DNA from: Pseudoalteromonas sp. MM1
GTDB lineage: Bacteria; Pseudomonadota; Gammaproteobacteria; Enterobacterales; Alteromonadaceae
Assembly: GCF_030296835.1 (NCBI RefSeq)
Contig: NZ_AP027922.1
Coordinates: forward strand, 2,356,001-2,420,000
Direction: 5' to 3'
DNA: 64,000 nucleotides
The notes under the pieces were generated by a model, which saw only the letters and a program-made list of their open reading frames with translations, did not search any database and was not told the DNA's origin. Below, piece after piece: positions 53,900 to 62,866 of the stretch. The position numbers were made by a program, and so were the translations under genes. Position 1 is the first letter of the stretch; each line of letters begins with the position of its first letter.

Positions 53900-55024
53900 A
53901 TGGATATAATTTTAATGGAATCAACACACCCTACTCCCCTAGAAGCAAACCCACCAGCAAATGAGCCAGCAGCCCCTATTTTTAGCGGTAAAGTACAGTT
54001 TAGCGGTAAAGGCGGTGAATTTTTTGGTATTTGGATAGTCAATATTTTACTGAGCGTGCTTACTTTAGGTATTTACTCGGCTTGGGCAAAAGTGCGCACA
54101 ATGCGATACTTTTATGGCCACACTCGCATTGACGGACACAGCTTTGACTACTTAGCCACCCCTATGCAAATTTTAAAAGGCCGTATTTTAGCGGTTATTG
54201 TATTTTTAATTTACACCTTTGGGAGCAGCTTTTTCCCTTTTATAGGCTTACTCTTTGCGGTTGCTTTTATATTTTTAATGCCATGGATTATTAACCAAGG
54301 CCTGCGCTTTAATATGCGTATGACCCGTCATCGTAATGTGCGTTTTGCATTTAAAGGCGATTACGGCGAAGCCTTTGTTAACTTTATACTGTTACCTATA
54401 GCCAGTATTTTTACCCTTTATTTGCTAATGCCGTATGTTTTAAAACGCATCGATAGCTACATTCATAGCAATATTAGTTACGGCGATACACCATTAACCG
54501 TAAACCTTAAAGGTGAAACCTACTACTTAACAGCGCTTATTTGCTTTGTTGTAAGCTCTATTACCATGGTTATTTTTATGGCTGTGTTAGGCTTATTTGG
54601 ACTTGATTTAATGAATGTAGAAAACCAACAAGCTGCACAAGATCCAGCCAAAATGGGCATTATGTTTGGTGGATTAATGATTGCTTACGTATTTATGATT
54701 GCGATAGTAACTGCTGTTTGGGCTGCGGCTATTCGTAACCATATTTTTGATAACAGCCAATTTGAAGACGTAGCGTCATTTAAATCAGAGCTTAAGCCTA
54801 TTCCTTTTGCCCTATTACTCTTAACCAATATGCTGGCCATTGTGTTCTCTTTAGGGCTTGCTTACCCGTGGACCAAAGTGCGTACATCGAGAATGCTTGC
54901 CGAGGTTACAACCGTTAATATTTACCCAAGTGCGCTAAATTTAGTGGATACTGCGCAGCAAGAGCAGTCATCGTTTGCTGAAGAAGCAGCGAATGTATTT
55001 GATATTGACCTATCGCTAACCTAA
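53900..55024 (+). CDS. YjgN/DUF898 family membrane protein
   Basis: 374 residues with about six to eight hydrophobic helices. The repeated LTLGIYSAWAKVRTMRYFYGHTRIDG near the N terminus and SLGLAYPWTKVRTSRMLAEVT near the C terminus are the DUF898 hallmark. Function unknown. A second in-frame ATG lies five codons in. Paired with the M48 peptidase gene 9 bp downstream, a common couple in this group. Confidence 0.88.
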   Translation: MDIILMESTHPTPLEANPPANEPAAPIFSGKVQFSGKGGEFFGIWIVNILLSVLTLGIYSAWAKVRTMRYFYGHTRIDGHSFDYLATPMQILKGRILAVIVFLIYTFGSSFFPFIGLLFAVAFIFLMPWIINQGLRFNMRMTRHRNVRFAFKGDYGEAFVNFILLPIASIFTLYLLMPYVLKRIDSYIHSNISYGDTPLTVNLKGETYYLTALICFVVSSITMVIFMAVLGLFGLDLMNVENQQAAQDPAKMGIMFGGLMIAYVFMIAIVTAVWAAAIRNHIFDNSQFEDVASFKSELKPIPFALLLLTNMLAIVFSLGLAYPWTKVRTSRMLAEVTTVNIYPSALNLVDTAQQEQSSFAEEAANVFDIDLSLT

Positions 55025-55033
55025 GAGCTTACT

Positions 55034-56056
55034 ATGCACGTACAGGGACATTACTTCCCCAAGGCATCAAGTAATTATCAACAAGGTGTCGCTAACATTA
55101 GCGACACCTTGGTTGAAATTAGCTACGATGACCAGCTTATTTCAAGCTATGCAATAAGCGATATAACACTCACCTCTGGCCTGGCAGGGCTTGCTGATGA
55201 ACTGCGTTTTAATGATGGCAGCCGCTTTATTCCTATTGATGTAAATTATCGCTGGCCTTTTAAAACCGATAAGCACGACCTACTCGAGCGGCTTGAAAAA
55301 AGTAAGTGGGCTATTATCGCGGCCGTTATTTTTACACCACTTTTTATGTGGTTAATGCTTTATAAAGTTGTACCCGCTATTGCTGTTTACAGTGTTGATA
55401 CCTTGCCACGCAGTGTAGTAGAGCAAATGGGGGAGCAAAGTTTTACCATAATTGAAAAGCTCGCGCTTGATGACAGTGAGCTGCCTATTGATCAGCAAGC
55501 TAAAGTACAGCAACACTTTAAAACCATGCTCACTGAACTCTCGCTTGAGCCATCAGTCTATAGGTTATCGTTTTATAAATCAGATAGCTTTGGCGCTAAT
55601 GCGTTTGCAATGCCCCATGGACGTATTGTAGTTACTGATGAATTAGCAAATTTATTAGCAGATAAACCAGACGCGTTAAAAGCCGTGTTACTGCATGAAA
55701 TTGGCCATGTAGTCCACCAGCATAGTGTACGAATGACCGCGCAATCGGCTGCCAGTACCATTGTACTTGCGGTTATATTTGGCGATTTAGAAGGTATAGC
55801 AGAAGTGGCGCTTGGTACTGGAGCTACGTTTGCACAACAAGGTTTTTCGCGTGATATGGAACGTGAAGCAGATAGCTATGCCCTCATTCAACTTGAGCAT
55901 TTAGGTTATTCAAGCAATGATTTTGCCGATGCCATACAAGCGCTACAAAGCGCGCACACTAGCGAAAACGAGCATATTGAAAAGGTAAATAATTTACTTG
56001 AATATTTGTCAAGCCACCCAAGTGCACAAGAGCGGATTGATAATGCCAGAAAGTGA
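55034..56056 (+). CDS. M48 family zinc metallopeptidase
   Basis: 340 residues. An N-terminal beta-rich domain (1-80) that likely senses or binds a partner, one membrane helix (about 92-112), then the peptidase domain with HEIGH (221-225) and the third zinc ligand in EREAD (near 278). HtpX/Ste24-type active site, probably periplasmic. Coupled to the YjgN-like gene, so a joint envelope quality-control role is possible but unproven. Confidence 0.9.
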   Translation: MHVQGHYFPKASSNYQQGVANISDTLVEISYDDQLISSYAISDITLTSGLAGLADELRFNDGSRFIPIDVNYRWPFKTDKHDLLERLEKSKWAIIAAVIFTPLFMWLMLYKVVPAIAVYSVDTLPRSVVEQMGEQSFTIIEKLALDDSELPIDQQAKVQQHFKTMLTELSLEPSVYRLSFYKSDSFGANAFAMPHGRIVVTDELANLLADKPDALKAVLLHEIGHVVHQHSVRMTAQSAASTIVLAVIFGDLEGIAEVALGTGATFAQQGFSRDMEREADSYALIQLEHLGYSSNDFADAIQALQSAHTSENEHIEKVNNLLEYLSSHPSAQERIDNARK

Positions 56057-56084
56057 CACGCTAAATACTTGGCACCTCTAAAAT

Positions 56085-56114
56085 AAAAAAGGTATGCCAT
56101 TGCATACCTTTTTT
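56085..56114. terminator. Bidirectional intrinsic terminator
   Basis: 13-bp stem (A6 GGTATGC / GCATACC T6) with 4-nt loop between the M48 gene and speB. Confidence 0.9.
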
Positions 56115-56134
56115 GTAGTACTTAACTTATAGCG

Positions 56135-57058
56135 TTAATACTTATTTTTATGTGTCCACAAGTGCAATAATTCGTTGGCAATAGTAGCTGCAGCAATAGC
56201 GGTAAGCTCACTTTGGTCATACGATGGTGAAACCTCTACCACATCCATTCCCACCATATTTATGCCTTTAAGCGCGCGCAATATTTTAAGCACTTTATCA
56301 GATGTTAATCCGCCGCATACCGGAGTGCCTGTACCTGGCGCAAATGCAGGGTCTAAACAATCTATATCAAACGTTAAGTAAACGGGTAAATCGCCTACTC
56401 GCTCACGTATTTGCGCTGCAATGTCATTGGCATGCAAATCGTTAGCTTGCATTGCATCAATCACTGCAAACTCATGCTTTGATTGGTCAAAGTCGGTACG
56501 AATACCAATTTGTATACTGTGCTCTACATCAATCAGCCCTTCCATCGGTGCATGATAAAACATAGTGCCGTGATCAAAACGCGAGCCATTGCTGTACGTA
56601 TCAGTGTGCGCATCAAAATGAACCAGTGCCATTTTACCATGTATCTTTGCATGTGCGCGCAATAGCGGAAGCGTTACAAAGTGATCGCCACCAAGGCCTA
56701 AAAGGGTTGCCCCTTGGCGAAGTATTTGCTCCGCGGCCATTTCTAGCTGTGCCGTAAAATACTCAGGATCGCCCACCGGATAGGTAAAGTCACCTGCATC
56801 GGCAACCGTTAAACGCTCAAATAAAGGGAATGTCCACGGGTATTTAGTGTCTTCCCAGGCTAAATGCACCGACGCACGTCGTATTGCATCTGGCCCTAAG
56901 CGTGCACCAGGGCGGCCCGATGTTGCTAAATCAAAAGGTAACCCCAGTACAACGACATCCGCATCTATTGCGTTAATATTTTGCACCATAGGACGACGTA
57001 AAAACGTCATCCCGTTTGAATACAATGAGTGGTCAACATGACCAAACAAGCTAGACAT
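56135..57058 (-). CDS. speB: Agmatinase
   Basis: 307 residues, ureohydrolase family. Hydrolyses agmatine to putrescine and urea. The dimanganese site is visible in [18 protein letters not shown] and [20 protein letters not shown]. It begins 3 bp after speA, so both enzymes of the arginine-to-putrescine route are made together. Confidence 0.95.
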   Translation of the reverse strand: MSSLFGHVDHSLYSNGMTFLRRPMVQNINAIDADVVVLGLPFDLATSGRPGARLGPDAIRRASVHLAWEDTKYPWTFPLFERLTVADAGDFTYPVGDPEYFTAQLEMAAEQILRQGATLLGLGGDHFVTLPLLRAHAKIHGKMALVHFDAHTDTYSNGSRFDHGTMFYHAPMEGLIDVEHSIQIGIRTDFDQSKHEFAVIDAMQANDLHANDIAAQIRERVGDLPVYLTFDIDCLDPAFAPGTGTPVCGGLTSDKVLKILRALKGINMVGMDVVEVSPSYDQSELTAIAAATIANELLHLWTHKNKY

Positions 57059-57061
57059 TGC

Positions 57062-58975
57062 TTATAACTCTTCTAAATACGTGTAGCCACTAAGGCCGCT
57101 TTGCAACTCGTCTAAAACGCTTTGCTGTTCATTTTTATCTATTTTTGCAGACACTAACTGCGCGTACGACTGTTGAAAACTCTCAACATCTAAATGTACA
57201 TAACGCATCATGTCGGCCACCGTATCGCCTTGATTTATTTCACTAATACTGGCAACACCTTGCTCATCCATATTGATAATGGCGCTGTGCGTATCGCCAA
57301 ATAAATTGTGCATATCACCTAAAATTTCTTGGTACGCACCCACTAAGAAAAAGCCCATTAAGTAAGGTTTATCAGCACTGTACTCAGGCACGGGTAATGT
57401 GCTTTCAATGCCTTGGCCATCAACATAGTGCTCGAGTGCGCCGTCTGAATCACAGGTAATATCAAGTAATACAGCACGTTTTTTTGGTGCTTCGGTTAAG
57501 CCACTTAAAGGCAGTACCGGAAACACTTGGTCAATCCCCCACGCATCGGGTAGTGACTGAAAAAGCGAAAAGTTTAAGAAAAACTTATCGGCTAAACGCG
57601 CATTTAACTCATCAATAATCGGGCGATGAAAACGGTTTTTATTGTCCATTAACTTGTTAAGCTCATAACAAATTCGCAAGTTAACTTGCTCTGCCCACGC
57701 TCGCTGCGTTAAATCTAAAAGTCCTAACGCAAACTGGTTATGTGCCTCAGCTAAGTCCCCTTGGCTATCGTGATAAATTTCAATGAGCGCACGGTCATCA
57801 GTTAAATCGGTTAACTGTACAAATGACGACCACATATTATTTAATAAAAGTGGTGCATCACCAGCAGGCGCTTTAAGCTCCTCTGGTACATAGCTTTCTG
57901 TACCTATCACATTTGATATAAGGACAGCATGGTGAGCTGTTAATGCACGCCCAGACTCAGAAATAATCGTCGGCATGGGCTGCGCATATTGTTTACACGT
58001 GTCGCCTATGGTGTACACAATATTATTTGCATACTCAGCTAAGCTGTAGTTCATTGAGTTATGAGACTGGCTGCGCGTACCGTCATAATCCACCGCTAAG
58101 CCGCCCCCAACATCAAGGCACTCAATGTGTGCACCTAATTTGCGTAGCTCACAGTAAAAGCGCGCGGCTTCGCTTACACCTAAGCGCACATCGCGAATGT
58201 TTGCCATTTGCGAGCCTAAGTGAAAATGCACTAGTTGCATTAAATCAAGTTGACCTGCGTCTTTTAAACGATTCACTACATGCAGTACTTGCGACGCTGA
58301 TAAACCAAATTTAGATTTTTCACCGCCACTTGCTTGCCACTTCCCTTTGCCTTGCGATGCTAAACGTACACGAATGCCAATGCGTGGTTTAACATTTAGC
58401 GCTTTTGCTTGGCTAAGTACCATGTCGAGCTCAGAAAGCTTTTCAAGCACTATGTATACTTTATGGCCTAGTTTTTCGCCAATAAGGGCCAAGCGTACGT
58501 ATTCTTTGTCTTTGTAACCATTACATACAATCACCGCACTGGTTTTTTCTGCCATTGCCAAAACGGTTAGTAGCTCTGGTTTACTGCCGGCCTCAAGCCC
58601 TAATTGTTTTTTTTCTAATTCAGCCTGGCTTGCAACTATTTCTTCAACCACTTCACGTTGTTGATTTACTTTTATTGGGTAAACTAATAAGTAATCTTTT
58701 GGGTAACCATAGTTTTCAATCGCGGTATTAAACGCACCGCACAAACTGTGTACACGGTGATGCAAAATTTGTGGAAAACGCACTAAAGCCGGTAAGCTCA
58801 AGCCCTTTTCTTCTAGTTGCTTTGCGATATCTGTCAGTGCAATAGTTTGCTCTGGGGCGTGAGCCTTTGGCGCAACATACACATCACCTTGATCATTAAT
58901 ACCAAAAAAACCTTGGCTCCAATGACGAACATTGTAACTCGTGCGAGCGTGTTCTAGTGATGTTGTCTCTTTCAT
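57062..58975 (-). CDS. speA: Biosynthetic arginine decarboxylase
   Basis: 637 residues, PLP-dependent alanine-racemase-fold decarboxylase. [15 protein letters not shown] holds the PLP lysine (Lys102). Later conserved parts are [22 protein letters not shown] and [15 protein letters not shown] with the glycine-rich PLP phosphate loop. Converts arginine to agmatine for SpeB. Length is normal. Confidence 0.96.
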   Translation of the reverse strand: MKETTSLEHARTSYNVRHWSQGFFGINDQGDVYVAPKAHAPEQTIALTDIAKQLEEKGLSLPALVRFPQILHHRVHSLCGAFNTAIENYGYPKDYLLVYPIKVNQQREVVEEIVASQAELEKKQLGLEAGSKPELLTVLAMAEKTSAVIVCNGYKDKEYVRLALIGEKLGHKVYIVLEKLSELDMVLSQAKALNVKPRIGIRVRLASQGKGKWQASGGEKSKFGLSASQVLHVVNRLKDAGQLDLMQLVHFHLGSQMANIRDVRLGVSEAARFYCELRKLGAHIECLDVGGGLAVDYDGTRSQSHNSMNYSLAEYANNIVYTIGDTCKQYAQPMPTIISESGRALTAHHAVLISNVIGTESYVPEELKAPAGDAPLLLNNMWSSFVQLTDLTDDRALIEIYHDSQGDLAEAHNQFALGLLDLTQRAWAEQVNLRICYELNKLMDNKNRFHRPIIDELNARLADKFFLNFSLFQSLPDAWGIDQVFPVLPLSGLTEAPKKRAVLLDITCDSDGALEHYVDGQGIESTLPVPEYSADKPYLMGFFLVGAYQEILGDMHNLFGDTHSAIINMDEQGVASISEINQGDTVADMMRYVHLDVESFQQSYAQLVSAKIDKNEQQSVLDELQSGLSGYTYLEEL

Positions 58976-59180
58976 TTATCTTTCTCTTTTATTTAATGAA
59001 TGCCGGTTCGGCGAGTTGCGCGCATTAAAAGAAAAATAGACATTTAAGTCCAACAAGTATTTTTACTCGTTACGAGTGATTTTTAGTGTTGAAAGGTAAA
59101 AGCAGCTACACATACCTTTTAACATGATAGTGAGAAAGGCAACCTTACTATAGCGATAAAATAATGGGACTAAATAAATA

Positions 59181-59223
59181 AGTACAGTTGTACTTTTTTA
59201 AGATAAAATAGAACAACTGTACT
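59181..59223 (+). promoter_or_regulatory. Paired TetR-type operators flanking a -10 box
   Basis: AGTACAGTTGTACT (59181-59194) and AGAACAACTGTACT (59210-59223) are two copies of an AGTACANNTGTACT dyad, 29 bp centre to centre. Together they also form a larger inverted repeat (17 of 18 bases). A TAAAAT -10-like box sits between them at 59204-59209. The position 15 bp before the hydrolase gene suggests repression by the TetR protein encoded downstream. Confidence 0.7.
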
Positions 59224-59237
59224 TATTTGGTATAAAC

Positions 59238-60101
59238 ATGAAACAAATTTATTTTAATCAAAACAAGCCACCTAAATTTTCTAAAATAACAAAGGCTGCC
59301 ACCTTCGGTCTGACCAAAACATTCCCTAAACTCAGTGCCCGCCTTGCAATGAAGGTATTTTGTAACCCCCATAGTCGACGCCAATACGAATTTAGAACCA
59401 GCATCCAGCCAATCAATATTAAACTGACTACTGAGCTTGGCGCTGTAAACCTGTACTATTTTAGCCAAGCCGAAAACACTAAAACGGTATTTTTATCCCA
59501 TGGATGGGCCGATAGCACCAATCGATTTACTGCTTTAATCGATGAACTACTTGAAAAAGGCTTCAATGTTTACTCAATAGACCACATAGGCCATGGCTAT
59601 TCGCACGGAAACACATCGCATTTATACGGGTATATGCAGGGATTAACAGCCGCTTTTGAGTACTTTAATGCGCAAAATATTTTAATTAATAGAGTAGTTA
59701 CACACTCTATGGGCGGTGTTGCTTTGCTAAACTTAGCACCTCAATATTTAGAGGATAAAAAAATTGTGATGATCTCTGCCCCTGCGCAGATATTTGAAGC
59801 TATGTTTGCAAAAGTTAGGCAAGTGGGGATTTCTGAACTTATGTTAGAAAATATGCTTAATAAAGTGTCAGACAAATATGGTATTAGCTGGCAAAACCTT
59901 CACCCTGATCATTCAAAAAATAAAATTAACGAAAACATGTTGTTTATTCATGATAAAAATGACTCAGTGGCAAGCTTTGAGGCAATAAAATTATTAACTG
60001 AGAACACACCCGCAACACTTGTGGCCACACAAGAGCTAGGACACGTGCGCATTTTAAAAAGCCAATACGTGTACGACCAAATAACACGCTTTATGGATTA
60101 A
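59238..60101 (+). CDS. Alpha/beta hydrolase
   Basis: 287 residues, no signal peptide. Core motifs are FLSHGWADSTNRF (oxyanion region), THSMGGVAL with the nucleophile serine, an acid in HDKNDSV and a histidine in LGHVRI. Resembles monoacylglycerol lipase/serine aminopeptidase-type cytoplasmic hydrolases. Substrate unknown. It is followed at 2 bp by a TetR regulator and preceded by paired operators, so it is probably induced by its own substrate or product. Confidence 0.9.
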   Translation: MKQIYFNQNKPPKFSKITKAATFGLTKTFPKLSARLAMKVFCNPHSRRQYEFRTSIQPINIKLTTELGAVNLYYFSQAENTKTVFLSHGWADSTNRFTALIDELLEKGFNVYSIDHIGHGYSHGNTSHLYGYMQGLTAAFEYFNAQNILINRVVTHSMGGVALLNLAPQYLEDKKIVMISAPAQIFEAMFAKVRQVGISELMLENMLNKVSDKYGISWQNLHPDHSKNKINENMLFIHDKNDSVASFEAIKLLTENTPATLVATQELGHVRILKSQYVYDQITRFMD

Positions 60102-60103
60102 CG

Positions 60104-60709
60104 ATGAAAAAAAGTGAGAGCACTAAACTTAATATTTTACAAAAAGGTATGGCCTATGCCGCCGCATATGGCTTGTATAGCATATCGATAGGTAAAATTG
60201 CGGCAGTGACAAATATGTCGCGCACTGGGGTGATCTCTCACTTTGCCAATAAAGAAGATATGCAAGTAGCAATATTGGCCTACACAGAAGACGAGTTTAA
60301 AAAACAAGTTGTTGAGGCATCTGTTGATACTGATGCTTTAAAACATTTAAATAACTTTCAGCAGCGCTGGCTTGAGTGGCTCAATTTTTTAGATACCGTA
60401 TCCCCTGGTCAGCAAGCAAGTTGCCCGCTTATTAAAGCCTCGGTAGAGTTTAAAGCAAGCCCGCATTGTTTGGTAAGGCAATTTATGCAAGACCAACACA
60501 TAAGGATGCTCAATTACCTCACTAAGCTTGCAGTTAACTGCCAAACGCAAGGTTACTTTAGTCATGACAAAGAGCCAAGCATTTTTGCCTATGAGTTTTA
60601 TGGCCTGTACACCGGGCATGTTGTACAAACAAGCTTAATAGATACCCCTGCTTTAACAATCACTTATAAAAAAGTAGTCGGCAATTTAATTGAGCGATAT
60701 ATGCGTTAA
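60104..60709 (+). CDS. TetR/AcrR family transcriptional regulator
   Basis: 201 residues. The N-terminal helix-turn-helix (GLYSISIGKIAAVTNMSRTGVISHFANKEDMQVAILAY) is followed by an all-helical ligand domain with a C-terminal TetR_C_16-like region. It is in one transcript with the hydrolase and likely autoregulates through the two dyads upstream. Confidence 0.92.
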   Translation: MKKSESTKLNILQKGMAYAAAYGLYSISIGKIAAVTNMSRTGVISHFANKEDMQVAILAYTEDEFKKQVVEASVDTDALKHLNNFQQRWLEWLNFLDTVSPGQQASCPLIKASVEFKASPHCLVRQFMQDQHIRMLNYLTKLAVNCQTQGYFSHDKEPSIFAYEFYGLYTGHVVQTSLIDTPALTITYKKVVGNLIERYMR

Positions 60710-60746
60710 CAATGGCCTGCCGCTGTTATCTTCCTTTGTTTGCTTT

Positions 60747-61079
60747 TTAAACGCCTTTAGGTGCAAAAATAATAATAGCCATGCCCAATAAGGCAACCGC
60801 CCCGCCCACTACATCCCACATTGTAAGCTTTACACCATCAATGGCCCATAACCATAGTAAAGCCACACATATGTACACGCCGCCATATGCCGCATACACT
60901 CGCCCAGCGGCCGCTGGGTGTAGCGTTAGCAACCACGCAAATAGCGCTAAACTGATTGCAGCGGGTACTAAGAGGAATATGCTTTTATCTTCTTTGAGCC
61001 ACAGATAGGGTAAATAACAGCCAATAATTTCTGCCAATGCGGTAATAGTAAATAGCGCGATAGTTTTTACTTCAAACAT
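60747..61079 (-). CDS. YnfA family inner-membrane protein (UPF0060)
   Basis: 110 residues with four helices. Conserved [16 protein letters not shown] and [24 protein letters not shown] define the family. Related in fold to small multidrug resistance transporters; the natural role is not settled. Transcribed alone. Confidence 0.92.
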   Translation of the reverse strand: MFEVKTIALFTITALAEIIGCYLPYLWLKEDKSIFLLVPAAISLALFAWLLTLHPAAAGRVYAAYGGVYICVALLWLWAIDGVKLTMWDVVGGAVALLGMAIIIFAPKGV

Positions 61080-61162
61080 AAACCCTTACGTAATTTAAAT
61101 AACGAAAACATAATAAAGTTAAGTAACTATAAATTAATTACTTAGCTAAAAGAGGTGCAAAT

Positions 61163-61187
61163 TGTGGGTAAAAATTTTTTACCCACA
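61163..61187 (-). terminator. Palindromic hairpin after the MYG1-type gene
   Basis: TGTGGGTAAAAA against TTTTTACCCACA, 17 bp beyond the stop codon; T-rich within the stem but without a free tail. Confidence 0.5.
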
Positions 61188-61203
61188 TTTAAGTAAAAAC
61201 AAG

Positions 61204-62073
61204 TTACTCAGCTAAGGCCACTTCGGCCAGCTTCATTGTACTTTCGAACGATTTAGTACCGGCTATAAATAAACCATTGTGGCAAAATACAGCGTCATCC
61301 AATCCGGTTTCAGCTTGAAACTCTTCATCTGATAAACCAGCCCACGCTTTAGGCAGTGACTTTCTGTCTTCAAACGAGCCAGGCTCTACAGGAACTGTTT
61401 GAATAATCCACTGGCCGTTTTGCGAAGGGTAAACCATAAATAAAGCGTCGCTTGATAAATGGTGCACTGTTTTTTTCCACGGTGTATATTTTTCTAAAAT
61501 AATCACGCGGGGATCTTTTGCCTCTTCTATTGCTTTAGCAACAATATCTTTGGCGTTAATGCTTCCTTTTGCAGAGGCAATAAAACGAGTTAATAAATGC
61601 GCCGCAAACTCAACCGCTTCATTAAAGCATTCATCAAAGTTACCTTGCTCTTCCCACGTTGGATTGAACATAGAAAGCGTTTGGCTAAGCGTTATGCCCT
61701 CAACCACACCCTTAACATAGCCACAATCTATGGCATCAATGGTAGAGACTAAACCTGCGTCTACTCTATCTGCAACCGCTTGGTTATTATCACACAGTGC
61801 TAAACCATACTTTTTCCAAACTAAGCCAAATGACGAGTATGGCGTGCCGTTTTCGCGCTCGCCTGCGCCGCCACGTTGATGGTGATCAAAGCGCCCTGTG
61901 TCAGAGTTGTATTCACCACCTACATCAACAACAATATCGGCACTTTCTATTATGGCTTTGTCGCGGGTTCGTACCAAGTTAAAGGCTGGCAACACATGCT
62001 TAAGTACCGCAATACTAAACACGTCATCGGCATGGAAATTACCACTGTGGGTTACTACTGTTAAATCGCTCAT
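61204..62073 (-). CDS. MYG1 family protein (DHH-like metal-dependent hydrolase)
   Basis: 289 residues. GNFHADDVFSIAVLK, VVDVGGEY and RFDHHQRGG place the DHH-type metal ligands. The family (UPF0160) is known from eukaryotic MYG1, a 3'-5' RNA exonuclease of mitochondria and nucleolus; bacterial members are hardly studied. Standing alone between the YnfA-type and GNAT genes, it gives no context clue. Confidence 0.9.
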   Translation of the reverse strand: MSDLTVVTHSGNFHADDVFSIAVLKHVLPAFNLVRTRDKAIIESADIVVDVGGEYNSDTGRFDHHQRGGAGERENGTPYSSFGLVWKKYGLALCDNNQAVADRVDAGLVSTIDAIDCGYVKGVVEGITLSQTLSMFNPTWEEQGNFDECFNEAVEFAAHLLTRFIASAKGSINAKDIVAKAIEEAKDPRVIILEKYTPWKKTVHHLSSDALFMVYPSQNGQWIIQTVPVEPGSFEDRKSLPKAWAGLSDEEFQAETGLDDAVFCHNGLFIAGTKSFESTMKLAEVALAE

Positions 62074-62237
62074 TGATTTTGGGCTACTTTTAAAAAAGAT
62101 AAAATTCTCACTTATGAAGTGCTAAATACAGATTAAAACTTACGTAGCGATTTTATACGAACAGAGCAACGAAAAACAGTGAAGTATTTTTTGCGCCCCC
62201 CACTAAAAGGGCAGGCGCGAGGGATAAATAAGCAATT

Positions 62238-62708
62238 TTATTTTGGCTCAGGGCTTAGGCCAAGCTCCATAAATACACTTTGTGGGTTATCTTGATACGA
62301 GCCAAAGCTTGCACAGCGCACAAAACCTAAATCTTCATACAAACTAATTGATTCGGTTTGCTTTGGGCCAGTTTCTAATCGAATAAGTGGAATTTTTGTT
62401 TCGCCGGCATAATGCAGTAGATTTTGCATTATTCGTCTTGAGAAACCTCTGCCACGGTAGCTTGGTTTTACGTATAAACGTCTTATTTCACCATATAAGG
62501 TACCGTCATTTTGCTTAACAATAGCGCCACAGGCAATAATGCCATCTTCGTTTTTTAAGCCAATTGCGTAAACGTTATCTTTGCTTAATTCTTCTAATTT
62601 AAGAGATTGGGCTGTAGCCACAGGGTATAAGGAGTTTATCAGTCTATCTATATCTGCAAACACATTAACTACATTAGGATCCTTAGGGGTTAATTCGACT
62701 AACTGCAT
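62238..62708 (-). CDS. GNAT family N-acetyltransferase
   Basis: 156 residues. The acetyl-CoA motif is seen as RRLYVKPSYRGRGFSRRIMQNLL. The later RLETGPKQTESISLYEDLGFVRCASFGSY is typical of single-domain small-molecule acetyltransferases. Substrate unknown. Confidence 0.9.
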   Translation of the reverse strand: MQLVELTPKDPNVVNVFADIDRLINSLYPVATAQSLKLEELSKDNVYAIGLKNEDGIIACGAIVKQNDGTLYGEIRRLYVKPSYRGRGFSRRIMQNLLHYAGETKIPLIRLETGPKQTESISLYEDLGFVRCASFGSYQDNPQSVFMELGLSPEPK

Positions 62709-62866
62709 CTCTTGTCGTCCATTTTATTATTTTGAATCGTTATAGTGACTTCATAATATATACTTAATACGCGTGTTCCTAGTGTTGTTTAAACAAAATG
62801 TTTTAATAAGGTAATAATAGCTTTATTAAAACGTTAGTCTAATTTACAAAAACTACGTACAGCCTG

